Under the pieces are notes generated by a model. That model searched no databases, was not told where the DNA came from, and saw only the letters and a list, made by a program, of their open reading frames with translations. A stretch of 39,742 nt of DNA from Candidatus Shapirobacteria bacterium (GTDB lineage Bacteria; Patescibacteriota; Microgenomatia; UBA12405), in the NCBI GenBank assembly GCA_016188545.1, contig JACPHO010000005.1, forward strand, positions 1 to 39,742. The letters are read 5' to 3'. Within the stretch, counting starts at the first letter, position 1. Every line of letters begins with the position of its first letter. A program made the position numbers and the translations under genes. Positions 16,720-25,134 of this stretch are shown here, one piece after another.

Positions 16720-17650
16720 AAGCTCTATATATATCAGATAATTTCTTAAGCAGCAAGAAGGACAATTCAAAATTATGCCGAGATATGTGTTCAACGTTTA
16801 ATCCCAATGGGACGTTTATCTTTTCTCTTTTGGCAAATTGCAAAATGTCAGTGAGTACTTTTTGACAAATATCAAGTGATCGAAACCCCGTCCCCAACCA
16901 CCCTGCAGTTAATTTTGCAACGGTTTTTTTAGGAATCTCTACACCCAGCCACTGCAAAAGCGCAACATCACTTGGTATTACAGCAGGAGCAAAACTTAAG
17001 AAAATCATTTTGGGAGTTGTGTTATTTTTTTGTGTTAGTTGCCAATATTCTTTTAAAAACTTTTTAAACGCCTTTGCTTCATATAATACTTGGGTGGTAA
17101 AAAAATCAATACCTGCCTCTGCTTTTTTTGCGACACGCTTTGCTTCATTTTTCCGTGTTGGAATAGAAATGCCCCCTAAAAAAATCTGCGGAAACTTATC
17201 TCGTAAACCATTTGAAACCGTTTTTGCGGCATCCGTAACGGTTAGTCCTGGATAGGAAATACTGCTTGATTCTCCTCCTACAAAAACAAAATTGTGAATG
17301 TTGTATGCATGGTAAGTATCCAAAAGCCAAATCTTTTGTTTTTCCCAAGAAAGGTACACAATCGGCCGATTAACAATTACATCTAAATTGGAATATTTTT
17401 GCAAATGTTTACAAACGACCCGCGGCTCAAATTTAATAATGCTTGGAGCAGTACGCTTACCACTCCTTGTCTCTTCCCGAACCTCGGGAATATTAACTGC
17501 ATCAATATGATAGTTAGGTAAAACTTTAGCAAAAAGAGAAATTGATGTTTGAATATCTTTTTGAGAAAGCGTTGTTGGAGGAGGAAGAAACTCATAGAGA
17601 ATCACTTTTTCTCCATTTTTTACTTTTTTTGAAAATGAACGTTTTTTCAT
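16712..17650 (-). CDS. Methylenetetrahydrofolate reductase-like protein
   Basis: MKKRSFSKKVKNGEKVILYEFLPPPTTLSQKDIQTSISLFAKVLPNYHIDAVNIPEV...FVFVGGESSSISYPGLTVTDAAKTV...GGISIPTRKNEAKRVAKKAEAGIDFFTTQVLYEA. Confidence 0.8.
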   Translation of the reverse strand: MKKRSFSKKVKNGEKVILYEFLPPPTTLSQKDIQTSISLFAKVLPNYHIDAVNIPEVREETRSGKRTAPSIIKFEPRVVCKHLQKYSNLDVIVNRPIVYLSWEKQKIWLLDTYHAYNIHNFVFVGGESSSISYPGLTVTDAAKTVSNGLRDKFPQIFLGGISIPTRKNEAKRVAKKAEAGIDFFTTQVLYEAKAFKKFLKEYWQLTQKNNTTPKMIFLSFAPAVIPSDVALLQWLGVEIPKKTVAKLTAGWLGTGFRSLDICQKVLTDILQFAKREKINVPLGLNVEHISRHNFELSFLLLKKLSDIYRAYD

Positions 17651-17677
17651 ATAAAAAACCTCTCTAATAAGAGAGGT
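17651..17677 (-). terminator. Intrinsic terminator of riboswitch expression platform (ACCTCTCT-TATT-AGAGAGGT-TTTTT)
   Basis: 8-bp hairpin followed by a T run directly before the metF start; the 3' arm AGAGAGG lies at SD distance from ATG 17650. Confidence 0.8.
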
Positions 17678-17702
17678 ATACTTTTTACCCGCCTTGGCGG
17701 GT

Positions 17703-17800
17703 CTCATCCTTCCCTTATCAGGGCTGGGTGTAGCACCGCGTCTTTTTTGGAATCGGTTGCTGGGTGAGTCATCAGGCCAGTTCCCTCGTCACCACTCTTT
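17703..17800 (-). promoter_or_regulatory. SAM-I-like (S-box clan) riboswitch
   Basis: AAAGAGTGGTGACGAGGGAACTGGCCTGATGACTCACCCAGCAACC...GCGGTGCTACACCCAGCCCTGATAAGGGAAGGATGAG: conserved S-box core blocks, upstream of metF/metE/metK. Confidence 0.88.
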
Positions 17801-17820
17801 ATGTTTAATTGTTATATTCT

Positions 17821-17849
17821 ATACTAATAAAATCTGTCCTGTTTGTCAA
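17821..17849 (-). promoter_or_regulatory. Promoter driving SAM riboswitch/met operon (TTGACA-17-TAGTAT), inside the 3' end of cysS
   Basis: Minus-strand TTGACA 17849-17844, 17-nt spacer, TAGTAT 17826-17821. Confidence 0.5.
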
Positions 17850-19251
17850 TAATCATTTTAACAACTGTTTCTCCACCTTTTTTGTCTTCAATGTCGTAGC
17901 CTAATTTCTTAATTTTGTGGCGGATTTGATCTGCCAGATGGAAGCGTTTTTGTTTTCGTAACTGCTCTCGTTCTTTTACCAACTTCATAATACTATCTGG
18001 AATTTTTTCTGCTGGCGCTGTAAAACCTTTCTCATGCACCTCCCACAAATTAAGACCTAAAATATGGTCAAACCGCAAAAGACTTTCTGCTTTTGCCGAG
18101 GTTGGGTAATCTGACTTTACAAGTTCCCAAATAACTGCAAGCGCTTTTGGCATATTTAAATCGTCGTTAACTGCCTCGAAAAACTTCTCTTCAAACTCCG
18201 CGCAGCCCTGCCCGCCATTGCTACGCACAGGCGTTGGCAGGCGGGCTATTTTTGGCTTGTCCCATGTTGATACTTCTTCCCATAATCTAAAGAGTGCTTT
18301 TTGCGCTGCTTCCAAAGCTCCAAAGGTAAAATTCATCTCTTGCCGGTAGTGTGTTTGCAGATAAAGATAACGCAATGCCAAAGGGTTAAAACCTTTTTGT
18401 TCTACATCTTGTAACGTATAAAAATTCCCTAGTGATTTACTCATCTTTTGTCCATTTACCAACATATGTGCCCCATGAACAAAATAATTTACAAATTTTT
18501 TACCCGTCTTCCCCTCTGATTGCGCTATTTCATTTTCGTGATGTGGAAAAATTAAATCTACCCCTCCAACATGGATATCGAATGTATCGCTCAAAGTTTC
18601 CTGACTCATCACCGAACATTCAATATGCCATCCTGGCCTTCCCCAACCTAGCTCGCTCTTATAACTACCTATTTCGCCTTCGGGCACAGCTTTCCAAAGG
18701 GCAAAATCTTGCACATTCTCTTTAGTGTACTCATCAGACAAAACGCGCGTACCGCTCTTTAGCTCTCTTTTGTCAATCTGCGACAATTTCCCATAACGTG
18801 GAAACTTTGAAATATCAAAATAGACCGATCCATCTGCCTCTTGATAGGCAAGACCTTTTTCCATAAGTACTTTAATATAAATAACAATCTGGGTGATATA
18901 CTCTGTAACACGCGGCTGCTCCCCCATTTTCCAGGGAATATTGAGCCTGTTCACGTCTTTAAGAAAAACTTGAGTAAATTTTTTGGAGACTCCTTCGATG
19001 GTTTCGTTTGTTTCCAAGGCTTTCTTAACAATCTTATCATCGATATCGGTAATATTTTGAACAGATTTCACATCGTAACCATTAAACTTAAGAACTCTAA
19101 ATAAAATATCCGATAAAACAAACGTTCTCAAATTTCCAATATGCATATAGTCGTAGACTGTTGGACCACAACTATACATTCCTACTTTATGCGGATGAAT
19201 TGACTTAAAATCTTCAACTTGACGAGTGAGAGTGTTGTATAGCTTTAGCAT
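17824..19251 (-). CDS. cysS: Cysteinyl-tRNA synthetase
   Basis: LYNTLTRQVEDFKSIHPHKVGMYSCGPTVYDYMHIGNLRTFVLSDIL...GWHIECSVMSQ...GGVDLIFPHHENEIAQSE...KMSKSLGNF. Confidence 0.97.
   Translation of the reverse strand: MLKLYNTLTRQVEDFKSIHPHKVGMYSCGPTVYDYMHIGNLRTFVLSDILFRVLKFNGYDVKSVQNITDIDDKIVKKALETNETIEGVSKKFTQVFLKDVNRLNIPWKMGEQPRVTEYITQIVIYIKVLMEKGLAYQEADGSVYFDISKFPRYGKLSQIDKRELKSGTRVLSDEYTKENVQDFALWKAVPEGEIGSYKSELGWGRPGWHIECSVMSQETLSDTFDIHVGGVDLIFPHHENEIAQSEGKTGKKFVNYFVHGAHMLVNGQKMSKSLGNFYTLQDVEQKGFNPLALRYLYLQTHYRQEMNFTFGALEAAQKALFRLWEEVSTWDKPKIARLPTPVRSNGGQGCAEFEEKFFEAVNDDLNMPKALAVIWELVKSDYPTSAKAESLLRFDHILGLNLWEVHEKGFTAPAEKIPDSIMKLVKEREQLRKQKRFHLADQIRHKIKKLGYDIEDKKGGETVVKMIIDKQDRFY
18207..18245. 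repeat. GC-rich palindromic element (39 nt, in frame) within cysS
   Basis: CCTGCCCGCCATTGCTACGCACAGGCGTTGGCAGGCGGG; self-complementary ends, related to elements at 33490-33525 and 39424-39468. Confidence 0.7.
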
Positions 19252-19252
19252 A

Positions 19253-19711
19253 CTACCCCGCGCCTAAGGGTGCTTCGGTTTTTCTCTCTGCTTGTGCTAC
19301 GGCAATTGGTTTTTTCTTTTCTTCATCTTCTTTTTTCTTTTGCAAATCTTCCATTCCTAATCGTTCAACCCGCTCTGCCGCCCGCTCCTGCCCTTCCTGC
19401 GCTTCTTGTGGACGTTTTTGGGGAGAAATTAATTTTTGATAATATTCACCATGCAGCTTTTGGCGAAGAGTTTCTTCTTTTTGCTTATCTTCCATTTCTT
19501 TTTTGGCAACTTGCTCGTTGGTTAATGGTTTGACATTTCCCCCATACAAGTCTTGCACAAAATCTTTTTTATCTTCTCCTTCTTTTGGCGCTTTTGGCTG
19601 TTTATTTTTGGGCTGTCTGCCCGTAATTTGTGAGGCAGCTGTTTTGACCCCCCTTTTTGCCTCCTCCTGTAAAACTTCCAATGTATCGCCAATAATACCA
19701 AGCTTGTTCAT
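19253..19711 (-). CDS. Hypothetical charged coiled protein (DUF5660-like)
   Basis: Low-complexity K/E/Q-rich sequence MNKLGIIGDTLEVLQEEAKRGVKTAASQITGRQP... Confidence 0.55.
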   Translation of the reverse strand: MNKLGIIGDTLEVLQEEAKRGVKTAASQITGRQPKNKQPKAPKEGEDKKDFVQDLYGGNVKPLTNEQVAKKEMEDKQKEETLRQKLHGEYYQKLISPQKRPQEAQEGQERAAERVERLGMEDLQKKKEDEEKKKPIAVAQAERKTEAPLGAG

Positions 19712-19712
19712 A

Positions 19713-20021
19713 TCATTTTACTATTCCTAAGTTCTCTTTCGCCTCCTCGCTTATTTTATCTGGGTTCCAAGGTGGCTCCCAAACCAAATTTATTTTTACA
19801 TCCTTGACACCTTCAATTTTTTTAACCGCCTCCGGCACCCATTCTTCAAAGACAATAGAGAGTGGACATCCGGGACTGGTTAATGTCATAACAACTTCTA
19901 CCGAACCTTTTTTCTCGTCTATTATTGTATCGTAGACAAGCCCTAAATCCACAATATTAATATTTAACTCCGGATCAATAACCTCCTTTAAATATTCCAA
20001 AACGAGTTCTTTGGTAATCAT
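19713..20021 (-). CDS. Metal-sulfur cluster assembly factor (MIP18/DUF59 family)
   Basis: LKEVIDPELNINIVDLGLVYDTIID...VEVVMTLTSPGCPLSIVFEEWV...VKINLVWEPPWNPDKIS. Confidence 0.9.
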   Translation of the reverse strand: MITKELVLEYLKEVIDPELNINIVDLGLVYDTIIDEKKGSVEVVMTLTSPGCPLSIVFEEWVPEAVKKIEGVKDVKINLVWEPPWNPDKISEEAKENLGIVK

Positions 20022-20042
20022 GCAAAAGAGTATAGCACAGAA

Positions 20043-20651
20043 TTAATATTCACTCCTACCCTCCATGGCTCGCTGGAGCGTTACATCGTCGGCGTATTCG
20101 ATGTCTGCGCCAACCGGCAATCCTCTCCCTATACGCGTAACTTTTAACTTTGAACCTTGAACTTTGAACTGTTTTGCAATATACATGGCCGTTGCCTCTC
20201 CTTCCATTGTCGGGTTAGTTGATAAAATAATTTCCTTCACTCTTTCCCCTTCACGCTTAACCCTTTCCAAAAGTTGTTTGATATAAATCTCGTCTGGTCC
20301 AATATTATTAAGCGGATCGATCTTTCCATGCAGCACATGATAAACGCCCTTGTATTTCCCATTTTTTTCCAGAGCAAAAATGTCGAGCGGCTGTTCGACA
20401 ACACAAATAACAGAACCATCTCTGTGTAAATCACTGCAAATATCACACGGATCGGTCTCTGCGATGGTAAAACAAACTGAACACAATACAGTATCTTTTT
20501 TAAGATTTTGCAATGAGGAAGCAAACCGATCAAGTTCACCTTGAGGAACGTGCAGCAGATAAAACGTAAGTCGCTGCGCTGTTTTTGGCCCAATGCCAGG
20601 CAGCCTTTCAAATGACTCAATAAGTTGTTGAATGGCTTTAGGAATTTTCAT
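20043..20651 (-). CDS. recR: Recombination protein RecR
   Basis: MKIPKAIQQLIESFERLPGIGPKTAQRLTFYLL...CSVCFTIAETDPCDICSD...ICVVEQPLDIFALEK...LSTNPTMEGEATAMYIAK. Confidence 0.95.
   Translation of the reverse strand: MKIPKAIQQLIESFERLPGIGPKTAQRLTFYLLHVPQGELDRFASSLQNLKKDTVLCSVCFTIAETDPCDICSDLHRDGSVICVVEQPLDIFALEKNGKYKGVYHVLHGKIDPLNNIGPDEIYIKQLLERVKREGERVKEIILSTNPTMEGEATAMYIAKQFKVQGSKLKVTRIGRGLPVGADIEYADDVTLQRAMEGRSEY
20142..20169. repeat. Heptanucleotide array, 4 units (TTTTAAC/TTTGAAC/CTTGAAC/TTTGAAC) in recR
   Basis: Direct reading of plus strand; period exactly 7. Confidence 0.85.
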
Positions 20652-21546
20652 AAAGTTTTTCTGCAATAACAGGAGCAACCGATAAAATCTCAAGCTTTGG
20701 AAATTGTTTTTCTTTTGGTACAAAAACCGTATCAGTTACATATATTTTTTGAGCCATACTTTTTTCAAGAATTTTTGGCGCATCATCAGAAAACACCGGA
20801 TGTGTGGCAAAAACAAAGATTTCTTCTATTCCTTTTTTTTCTAAGAGATCACAGGCAACGGCAATTGTTTTGCCGCTTGAAATCATATCATCAACAATAA
20901 CTGCCTGTTTTGCGCCTCGCAATTCTCCATGTATGACATTGGCATCAATGCTTCCTGTGGCTAAATCACGGTTTTTTTCTATTGCCACATACGGCATACC
21001 ACCAAGAAGCTCTGAAAGTATTTTTATTCGTCTTTGTCCTCCCATATCTGGTGAAACTAAAACAGCATGAGAATTTCCAAGTGTTTTTATCTTCTCTGCA
21101 AAAAGCGGCAATGCTGATAAATGCAAAACTTTTATATGGAACAATTCTTGGGTTTTTATAGAATGGAAATCAAAAGCTATAAAAGCAGAAACACCTGTTG
21201 TTTCAAGTGTTTTTATAACAACATCAAGCGATACTGCTTCGCCACTTCGAAACACATGATCTTGCCTTTGATACCCAACATAGGACATGACAACCGTAAT
21301 TTTCGCAGCCCCGCTTCGCTTTATTGCATCAACCAGAAAAAAAAGCTCCATGTAATTTGTGTCAACCGGTGGAGAAGTTGGTTGCACAACAATACACGGC
21401 TTATCAACAACAGTATCTAAAATACGTACCCTTTTCTCACCGTCTGGGAAAATGTGTATTTCGGTTTCCGAAAGCGTGAGATCAAGACTTTTTGCAACTT
21501 TTTCCGCAAGCGGTTTATTGGCACTTCCACTAAAAATTTTCATCAC
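20638..21546 (-). CDS. Ribose-phosphate pyrophosphokinase (paralogue 1)
   Basis: MKIFSGSANKPLAEKVAKSLDL...EIHIFPDGEKRVRI...SYVGYQRQDHVF...VSPDMGGQRRIK...VIVDDMISSGKTI. Confidence 0.92.
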   Translation of the reverse strand: MMKIFSGSANKPLAEKVAKSLDLTLSETEIHIFPDGEKRVRILDTVVDKPCIVVQPTSPPVDTNYMELFFLVDAIKRSGAAKITVVMSYVGYQRQDHVFRSGEAVSLDVVIKTLETTGVSAFIAFDFHSIKTQELFHIKVLHLSALPLFAEKIKTLGNSHAVLVSPDMGGQRRIKILSELLGGMPYVAIEKNRDLATGSIDANVIHGELRGAKQAVIVDDMISSGKTIAVACDLLEKKGIEEIFVFATHPVFSDDAPKILEKSMAQKIYVTDTVFVPKEKQFPKLEILSVAPVIAEKLYENS

Positions 21547-22493
21547 AAAATGAGGTCGTGGCTTATTGATTCTCCTGTTTCTGTATGTCGGATAGCCTCT
21601 GCCAATAATGGAGCAACCGGCACAATGATCACTTTTTTGTTTTTTACCACTTCCTCACGCAGCATAATTGTATCGCTAACAATAACCTCCTCAATTACCG
21701 ACTTGGTGATGTTTTCAAGCGAAGATCCAGAAAATAATCCATGAGTCACTGCTGCAGAAATACTTTTTGCGCCATTCTTTTTAAGATACTCTGCTGCATT
21801 GATAAGTGTACCGCCAGTGTCTATCATATCATCAACCAATAGCACATCCTTATCTTTCACCTCTCCCATCATGCCCAGTGCTTCTGAAACATTGCTCATA
21901 TCAATATCTCTCTCTTTGTACACCAGAGCAAGTCCTTTTGCTCCAAGCAATCTGGCATATCCTGTTGCTCGTTTCATTCCACCTTTGTCGGGGGACGCAA
22001 CAATAAGATTTGATAAGTTTCTCTTTTTAAGGACTGGAACTAAAGAGTAACTGCCATATACATTGTCCCAGGGAATACTCACAAAACCTTCCTGCTGTTC
22101 GGAATGAATATCAACGGTTAAAATTCTGCTAGCGCCGGCATGCTCAATAGTACTAGCTACCAAAGATGCGCTAATAGGTACTCTTGAAACCTCTTTCCTA
22201 TCTTGTCTGCTGTAACCAAAATACGGAATAACCGCAATAACCTCGCTGGCAGAGCCACGCTTTGCCGCATCAATCATTAGCATTAGTTCCATGATATGAT
22301 CGTTAACAGGATATGACGTTGGTTGAATTATGTACACATGGCGACGTCTCATGTTGTGGGGAATTTTAACGCGGATTTCTCCGTCCGAAAAAACAGTAAT
22401 AGGGTCGTAAACTTCTGTTTTAAGTATCTTCCCAATTTCTTTGGCTAATGGTTTATTAGCAGTACCTGTCAGTATCACAAAATTCTCACTCAT
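21543..22493 (-). CDS. prs: Ribose-phosphate pyrophosphokinase (paralogue 2)
   Basis: FVILTGTANKPLAKEIGKIL...FSDGEIRVKIPHNMRRRHVYIIQPTSYPVNDHIMELMLMIDAAKRGSA...PYFGYSRQDRK...DDMIDTGGTL. Confidence 0.95.
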   Translation of the reverse strand: MSENFVILTGTANKPLAKEIGKILKTEVYDPITVFSDGEIRVKIPHNMRRRHVYIIQPTSYPVNDHIMELMLMIDAAKRGSASEVIAVIPYFGYSRQDRKEVSRVPISASLVASTIEHAGASRILTVDIHSEQQEGFVSIPWDNVYGSYSLVPVLKKRNLSNLIVASPDKGGMKRATGYARLLGAKGLALVYKERDIDMSNVSEALGMMGEVKDKDVLLVDDMIDTGGTLINAAEYLKKNGAKSISAAVTHGLFSGSSLENITKSVIEEVIVSDTIMLREEVVKNKKVIIVPVAPLLAEAIRHTETGESISHDLIL

Positions 22494-22786
22494 TTTCCTC
22501 CTCCTAACAATCCTTGGAGTCCCCCTCCCATTTGCGAAAGCTTTTTGGCTGCTACCTCTTGGGATTTTTTAACTGCCTCGTTAACGGCCACTTTTATATC
22601 CTCATCTGATCTGCCGCCCGATGCAAATTCTTTTATCTTCTGGTCTCCTGTTATGACAATACGAACGCCGTTTTTCTCGACAGTTACCTCTTCGGCCGAA
22701 AGCAGTCGTTGCATTTCCATTGCCTGATCCCGCATTTTTTTAAGTTCGCTTATTTGTCCAAACGGATTAAACATACCATTCACCAC
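22490..22786 (-). CDS. YbaB/EbfC family nucleoid-associated protein
   Basis: FNPFGQISELKKMRDQAMEMQRLLSAEEVTVEKNGVRIVITGDQKIKEF...GGGLQGLLGGGK. Confidence 0.9.
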   Translation of the reverse strand: MVNGMFNPFGQISELKKMRDQAMEMQRLLSAEEVTVEKNGVRIVITGDQKIKEFASGGRSDEDIKVAVNEAVKKSQEVAAKKLSQMGGGLQGLLGGGK

Positions 22787-22789
22787 CTT

Positions 22790-22862
22790 TCACCCGCCGA
22801 CCAAGCGCCCCGTGAGCCGTATTCGAATAGAATTGTAAAGGCGAACGGTAAGCTTAGGCGGG
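22790..22862. repeat. Imperfect ~70-nt hairpin between dnaX and ybaB
   Basis: CCCGCC/GGCGGG outer stem, AAGC/GCTT, then CCGT-TCG/CGA-AT-ACGG inner stem; contains the dnaX stop codon. Confidence 0.6.
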
Positions 22863-24179
22863 CCTATCTTTTAATACTACCAAAACTTCAATTGCATTTC
22901 CAGTGATTTCTTGGACTGTTTTTCCCAGAAGTTCAAGGATTTTTTTATCTTCCAGTTTTTCCTTATGGAATTTGTAAGGTGTTTCGATAACAAGATTTTT
23001 ATCATCCATACTTTTCATTTTGCATCCCCGCAATACCCCAGCAAGGGAGTGATTGTGCTGCTTTACTGCATCAATAAGTTGATACCAGAAAGCAGTATCG
23101 CTGTTTGGTTGTGTGTGTTGTTGTTCTACTTGGTTCTGCGATCTCTGTGCGAACTCTATAATGGCTAACTCCAGCGGTAATTGCGGCAGTGGTGCATATT
23201 TTATTTCCTGATGGGCTTTTGTTAGTAGTTGAACAAGATTTTTTATCTCATCTATCTCTAAAGGTGAATTCCACTGCGAACTTTCAATTTCAAGTTTTGC
23301 CAGTAAATTTTTATGTAAAGTGTCAATAAATTGTTCTATAAAATATTTTATATCATTTCCCTGTTTAGCAAGTTTAGAAATGAGCAATAGTGCTTCTTTA
23401 GTGTCTCTCCTTTTTAAGTAATCAATGAGATCTACCTGATAATGGGCAAAACTAGCAATTTTAAATTTTTCCTCTACTAATTCTTTCGTAATTTTCTTAT
23501 CGCTTGCAAGAAGCGCAATCTCTTCTATTATCTTTGCCCCATCTCGAAAACTACTATCTGAAAGTTTGGTAAGAACATGTAACGCTTCATCTTCGATTAC
23601 GAGTTTTTCCCCTGTTGCAATTCGTTTGAACGAACGGACTAATTCTTCCTCGCTCGCCCGCCTAAAGGTAATATGAAAACATCGAGACACAATCGTTTGG
23701 GGCACTTTGTGCGGTTCGGTGGTGCAGAGAATAAAAATGGCATGACTAGGTGGCTCCTCTAACATCTTGAGTAAGGCGTTAAAGGCCTCTGTGGTAAGCA
23801 TGTGTACCTCGTCTATGATATAAACTTTTTTTGATGCCGCAATGGGAGATAAACGAATCTTTTCTCGCAAATCCCTTATTTCATCTATTCCTCGATTTGA
23901 CGCCCCATCAATTTCTAAGACATCAAGATTTGTCCCATTGGTTATCGATGTGCATTGATGACACTTATTACACGACTCAACACTTTTGCTCCTTTTTTCG
24001 CAGTTAACTACTTTTGCCACAATTCGAGCAGCCGAGGTTTTACCTAAGCCCTTAGGGCCCGTAAAGAGAAAGGCATGAGAAACAGATTTTCCAGAGAGTA
24101 TAGCAAAGAGTTTTTCCCGAACTTCTTTGCTATCAAGCTCAGAAATTACCTGTGGTCTGTATTTGCGATAATATACCAT
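22854..24179 (-). CDS. dnaX: DNA polymerase III subunit gamma/tau
   Basis: YRKYRPQVISELDSKEVREKLFAIL...AFLFTGPKGLGKTSAARIVAK...CNKCHQC...EIDGASNRGIDEIRDLREK...VYIIDEVHMLTTEAFNALLKMLEEPP. Confidence 0.96.
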   Translation of the reverse strand: MVYYRKYRPQVISELDSKEVREKLFAILSGKSVSHAFLFTGPKGLGKTSAARIVAKVVNCEKRSKSVESCNKCHQCTSITNGTNLDVLEIDGASNRGIDEIRDLREKIRLSPIAASKKVYIIDEVHMLTTEAFNALLKMLEEPPSHAIFILCTTEPHKVPQTIVSRCFHITFRRASEEELVRSFKRIATGEKLVIEDEALHVLTKLSDSSFRDGAKIIEEIALLASDKKITKELVEEKFKIASFAHYQVDLIDYLKRRDTKEALLLISKLAKQGNDIKYFIEQFIDTLHKNLLAKLEIESSQWNSPLEIDEIKNLVQLLTKAHQEIKYAPLPQLPLELAIIEFAQRSQNQVEQQHTQPNSDTAFWYQLIDAVKQHNHSLAGVLRGCKMKSMDDKNLVIETPYKFHKEKLEDKKILELLGKTVQEITGNAIEVLVVLKDRPA

Positions 24180-24586
24180 TATTCTTCGTGGTCTACTCCA
24201 AGCAAGTGCATAACACCGTGGTTTACAAGTTCATCAATTTTATCATCCACCAAAACTTCCTCTTCTGCCGCTTCCTGAATAACTTGCGGATATGAAATGA
24301 TGACGTCTCCCAAACGCAAGACATCTGATTTTTCAGATGGCGGCAAAACTGTTGCTTCTCCCTCCGACAACGAAAACGATAAAACATTGGTGGTTTGATC
24401 TTTCCCCCTATACTGCTTATTGAGGCTTCGCATCTTCCGATCACCGACAATCGCCAAAGAAATCTCCACATCTCTGACAATATTCTGTTTCAAAATCAGC
24501 TCAGAAACCGCTGTGATAACACGCTTTCTGTTTACCTTGTATCGGCTTTCCACATACAGCAAGGTATTAATATTGCCCATACCCAA
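24179..24586 (-). CDS. ybeY: Endoribonuclease YbeY (16S rRNA maturation)
   Basis: ...NKQYRGKDQTTNVLSFSLSEGE...LGDVIISYPQV...ELVNHGVMHLLGVDHEE. Confidence 0.92.
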   Translation of the reverse strand: MGMGNINTLLYVESRYKVNRKRVITAVSELILKQNIVRDVEISLAIVGDRKMRSLNKQYRGKDQTTNVLSFSLSEGEATVLPPSEKSDVLRLGDVIISYPQVIQEAAEEEVLVDDKIDELVNHGVMHLLGVDHEE

Positions 24587-24758
24587 CTTTTTTCGCGCGG
24601 CGCGCTTCCTCGCGCTTTAATTTCCGTGCCAGCGATGGTTTAAGATAAAACTCTCGCCGTTTTGCTTCTTGCAAAATTCCCTCGGAAATAACTTTTCGCG
24701 AAAACTTGCGGATAAGAGATTCGTCAGAATCTCCCGGCATTTTCTTAACAAGAACCAT
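24567..24758 (-). CDS. rpsU: Small ribosomal subunit protein bS21
   Basis: DSDESLIRKFSRKVISEGILQEAKRREFYLKPSLARKLKREEARRAKK. Confidence 0.9.
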   Translation of the reverse strand: MVLVKKMPGDSDESLIRKFSRKVISEGILQEAKRREFYLKPSLARKLKREEARRAKKVGYGQY

Positions 24759-24801
24759 ATACTACAACACCTCCTTTGCGAGCTTAGACAACCCTATGAT
24801 A

Positions 24802-25131
24802 TCACATTTTGGCGGTTTTGGTAACCGGGGCCATGAGATGCAAATGAAGATGATCAATCAGCTGCGCCCCACCGCCATTGATCACAATTCTATATCCTTT
24901 CCCATTCAATTTTTCCTGCGTAATAACTTTTTTGGCAATTTCAAATAATTTTGCAAAAATACCAATCTCCTCCACCGCGCCCGTATCCACAATATGCGTT
25001 TTTGGCACAATTAAAACATGAAATTCCCTTACTGGGTGGATATCATTAAAAACCATCACCTGCTCATCCTGATATAAAAATGTTGCTGGTAATTCTTTAT
25101 TAGCAATTTTACAAAAAACACAAGTCTCCAT
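24802..25131 (-). CDS. HIT family protein
   Basis: CVFCKIANKELPATFLYQDEQVMVFNDIHPVREFHVLIVPKTHI...LIDHLHLHLMAPV; HxHxH-like motif. Confidence 0.92.
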   Translation of the reverse strand: METCVFCKIANKELPATFLYQDEQVMVFNDIHPVREFHVLIVPKTHIVDTGAVEEIGIFAKLFEIAKKVITQEKLNGKGYRIVINGGGAQLIDHLHLHLMAPVTKTAKM

Positions 25132-25134
25132 AAG

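Noticed and set aside
20142-20169. Direct repeats as CRISPR or iterons
   Set aside because: Units are 7 bp, contiguous and inside coding sequence.
22787-22862. SRP (4.5S/scRNA) RNA between dnaX and ybaB
   Set aside because: Position is suggestive, but the conserved GGAA tetraloop/AGCA asymmetric loop of helix 8 is absent on both strands.
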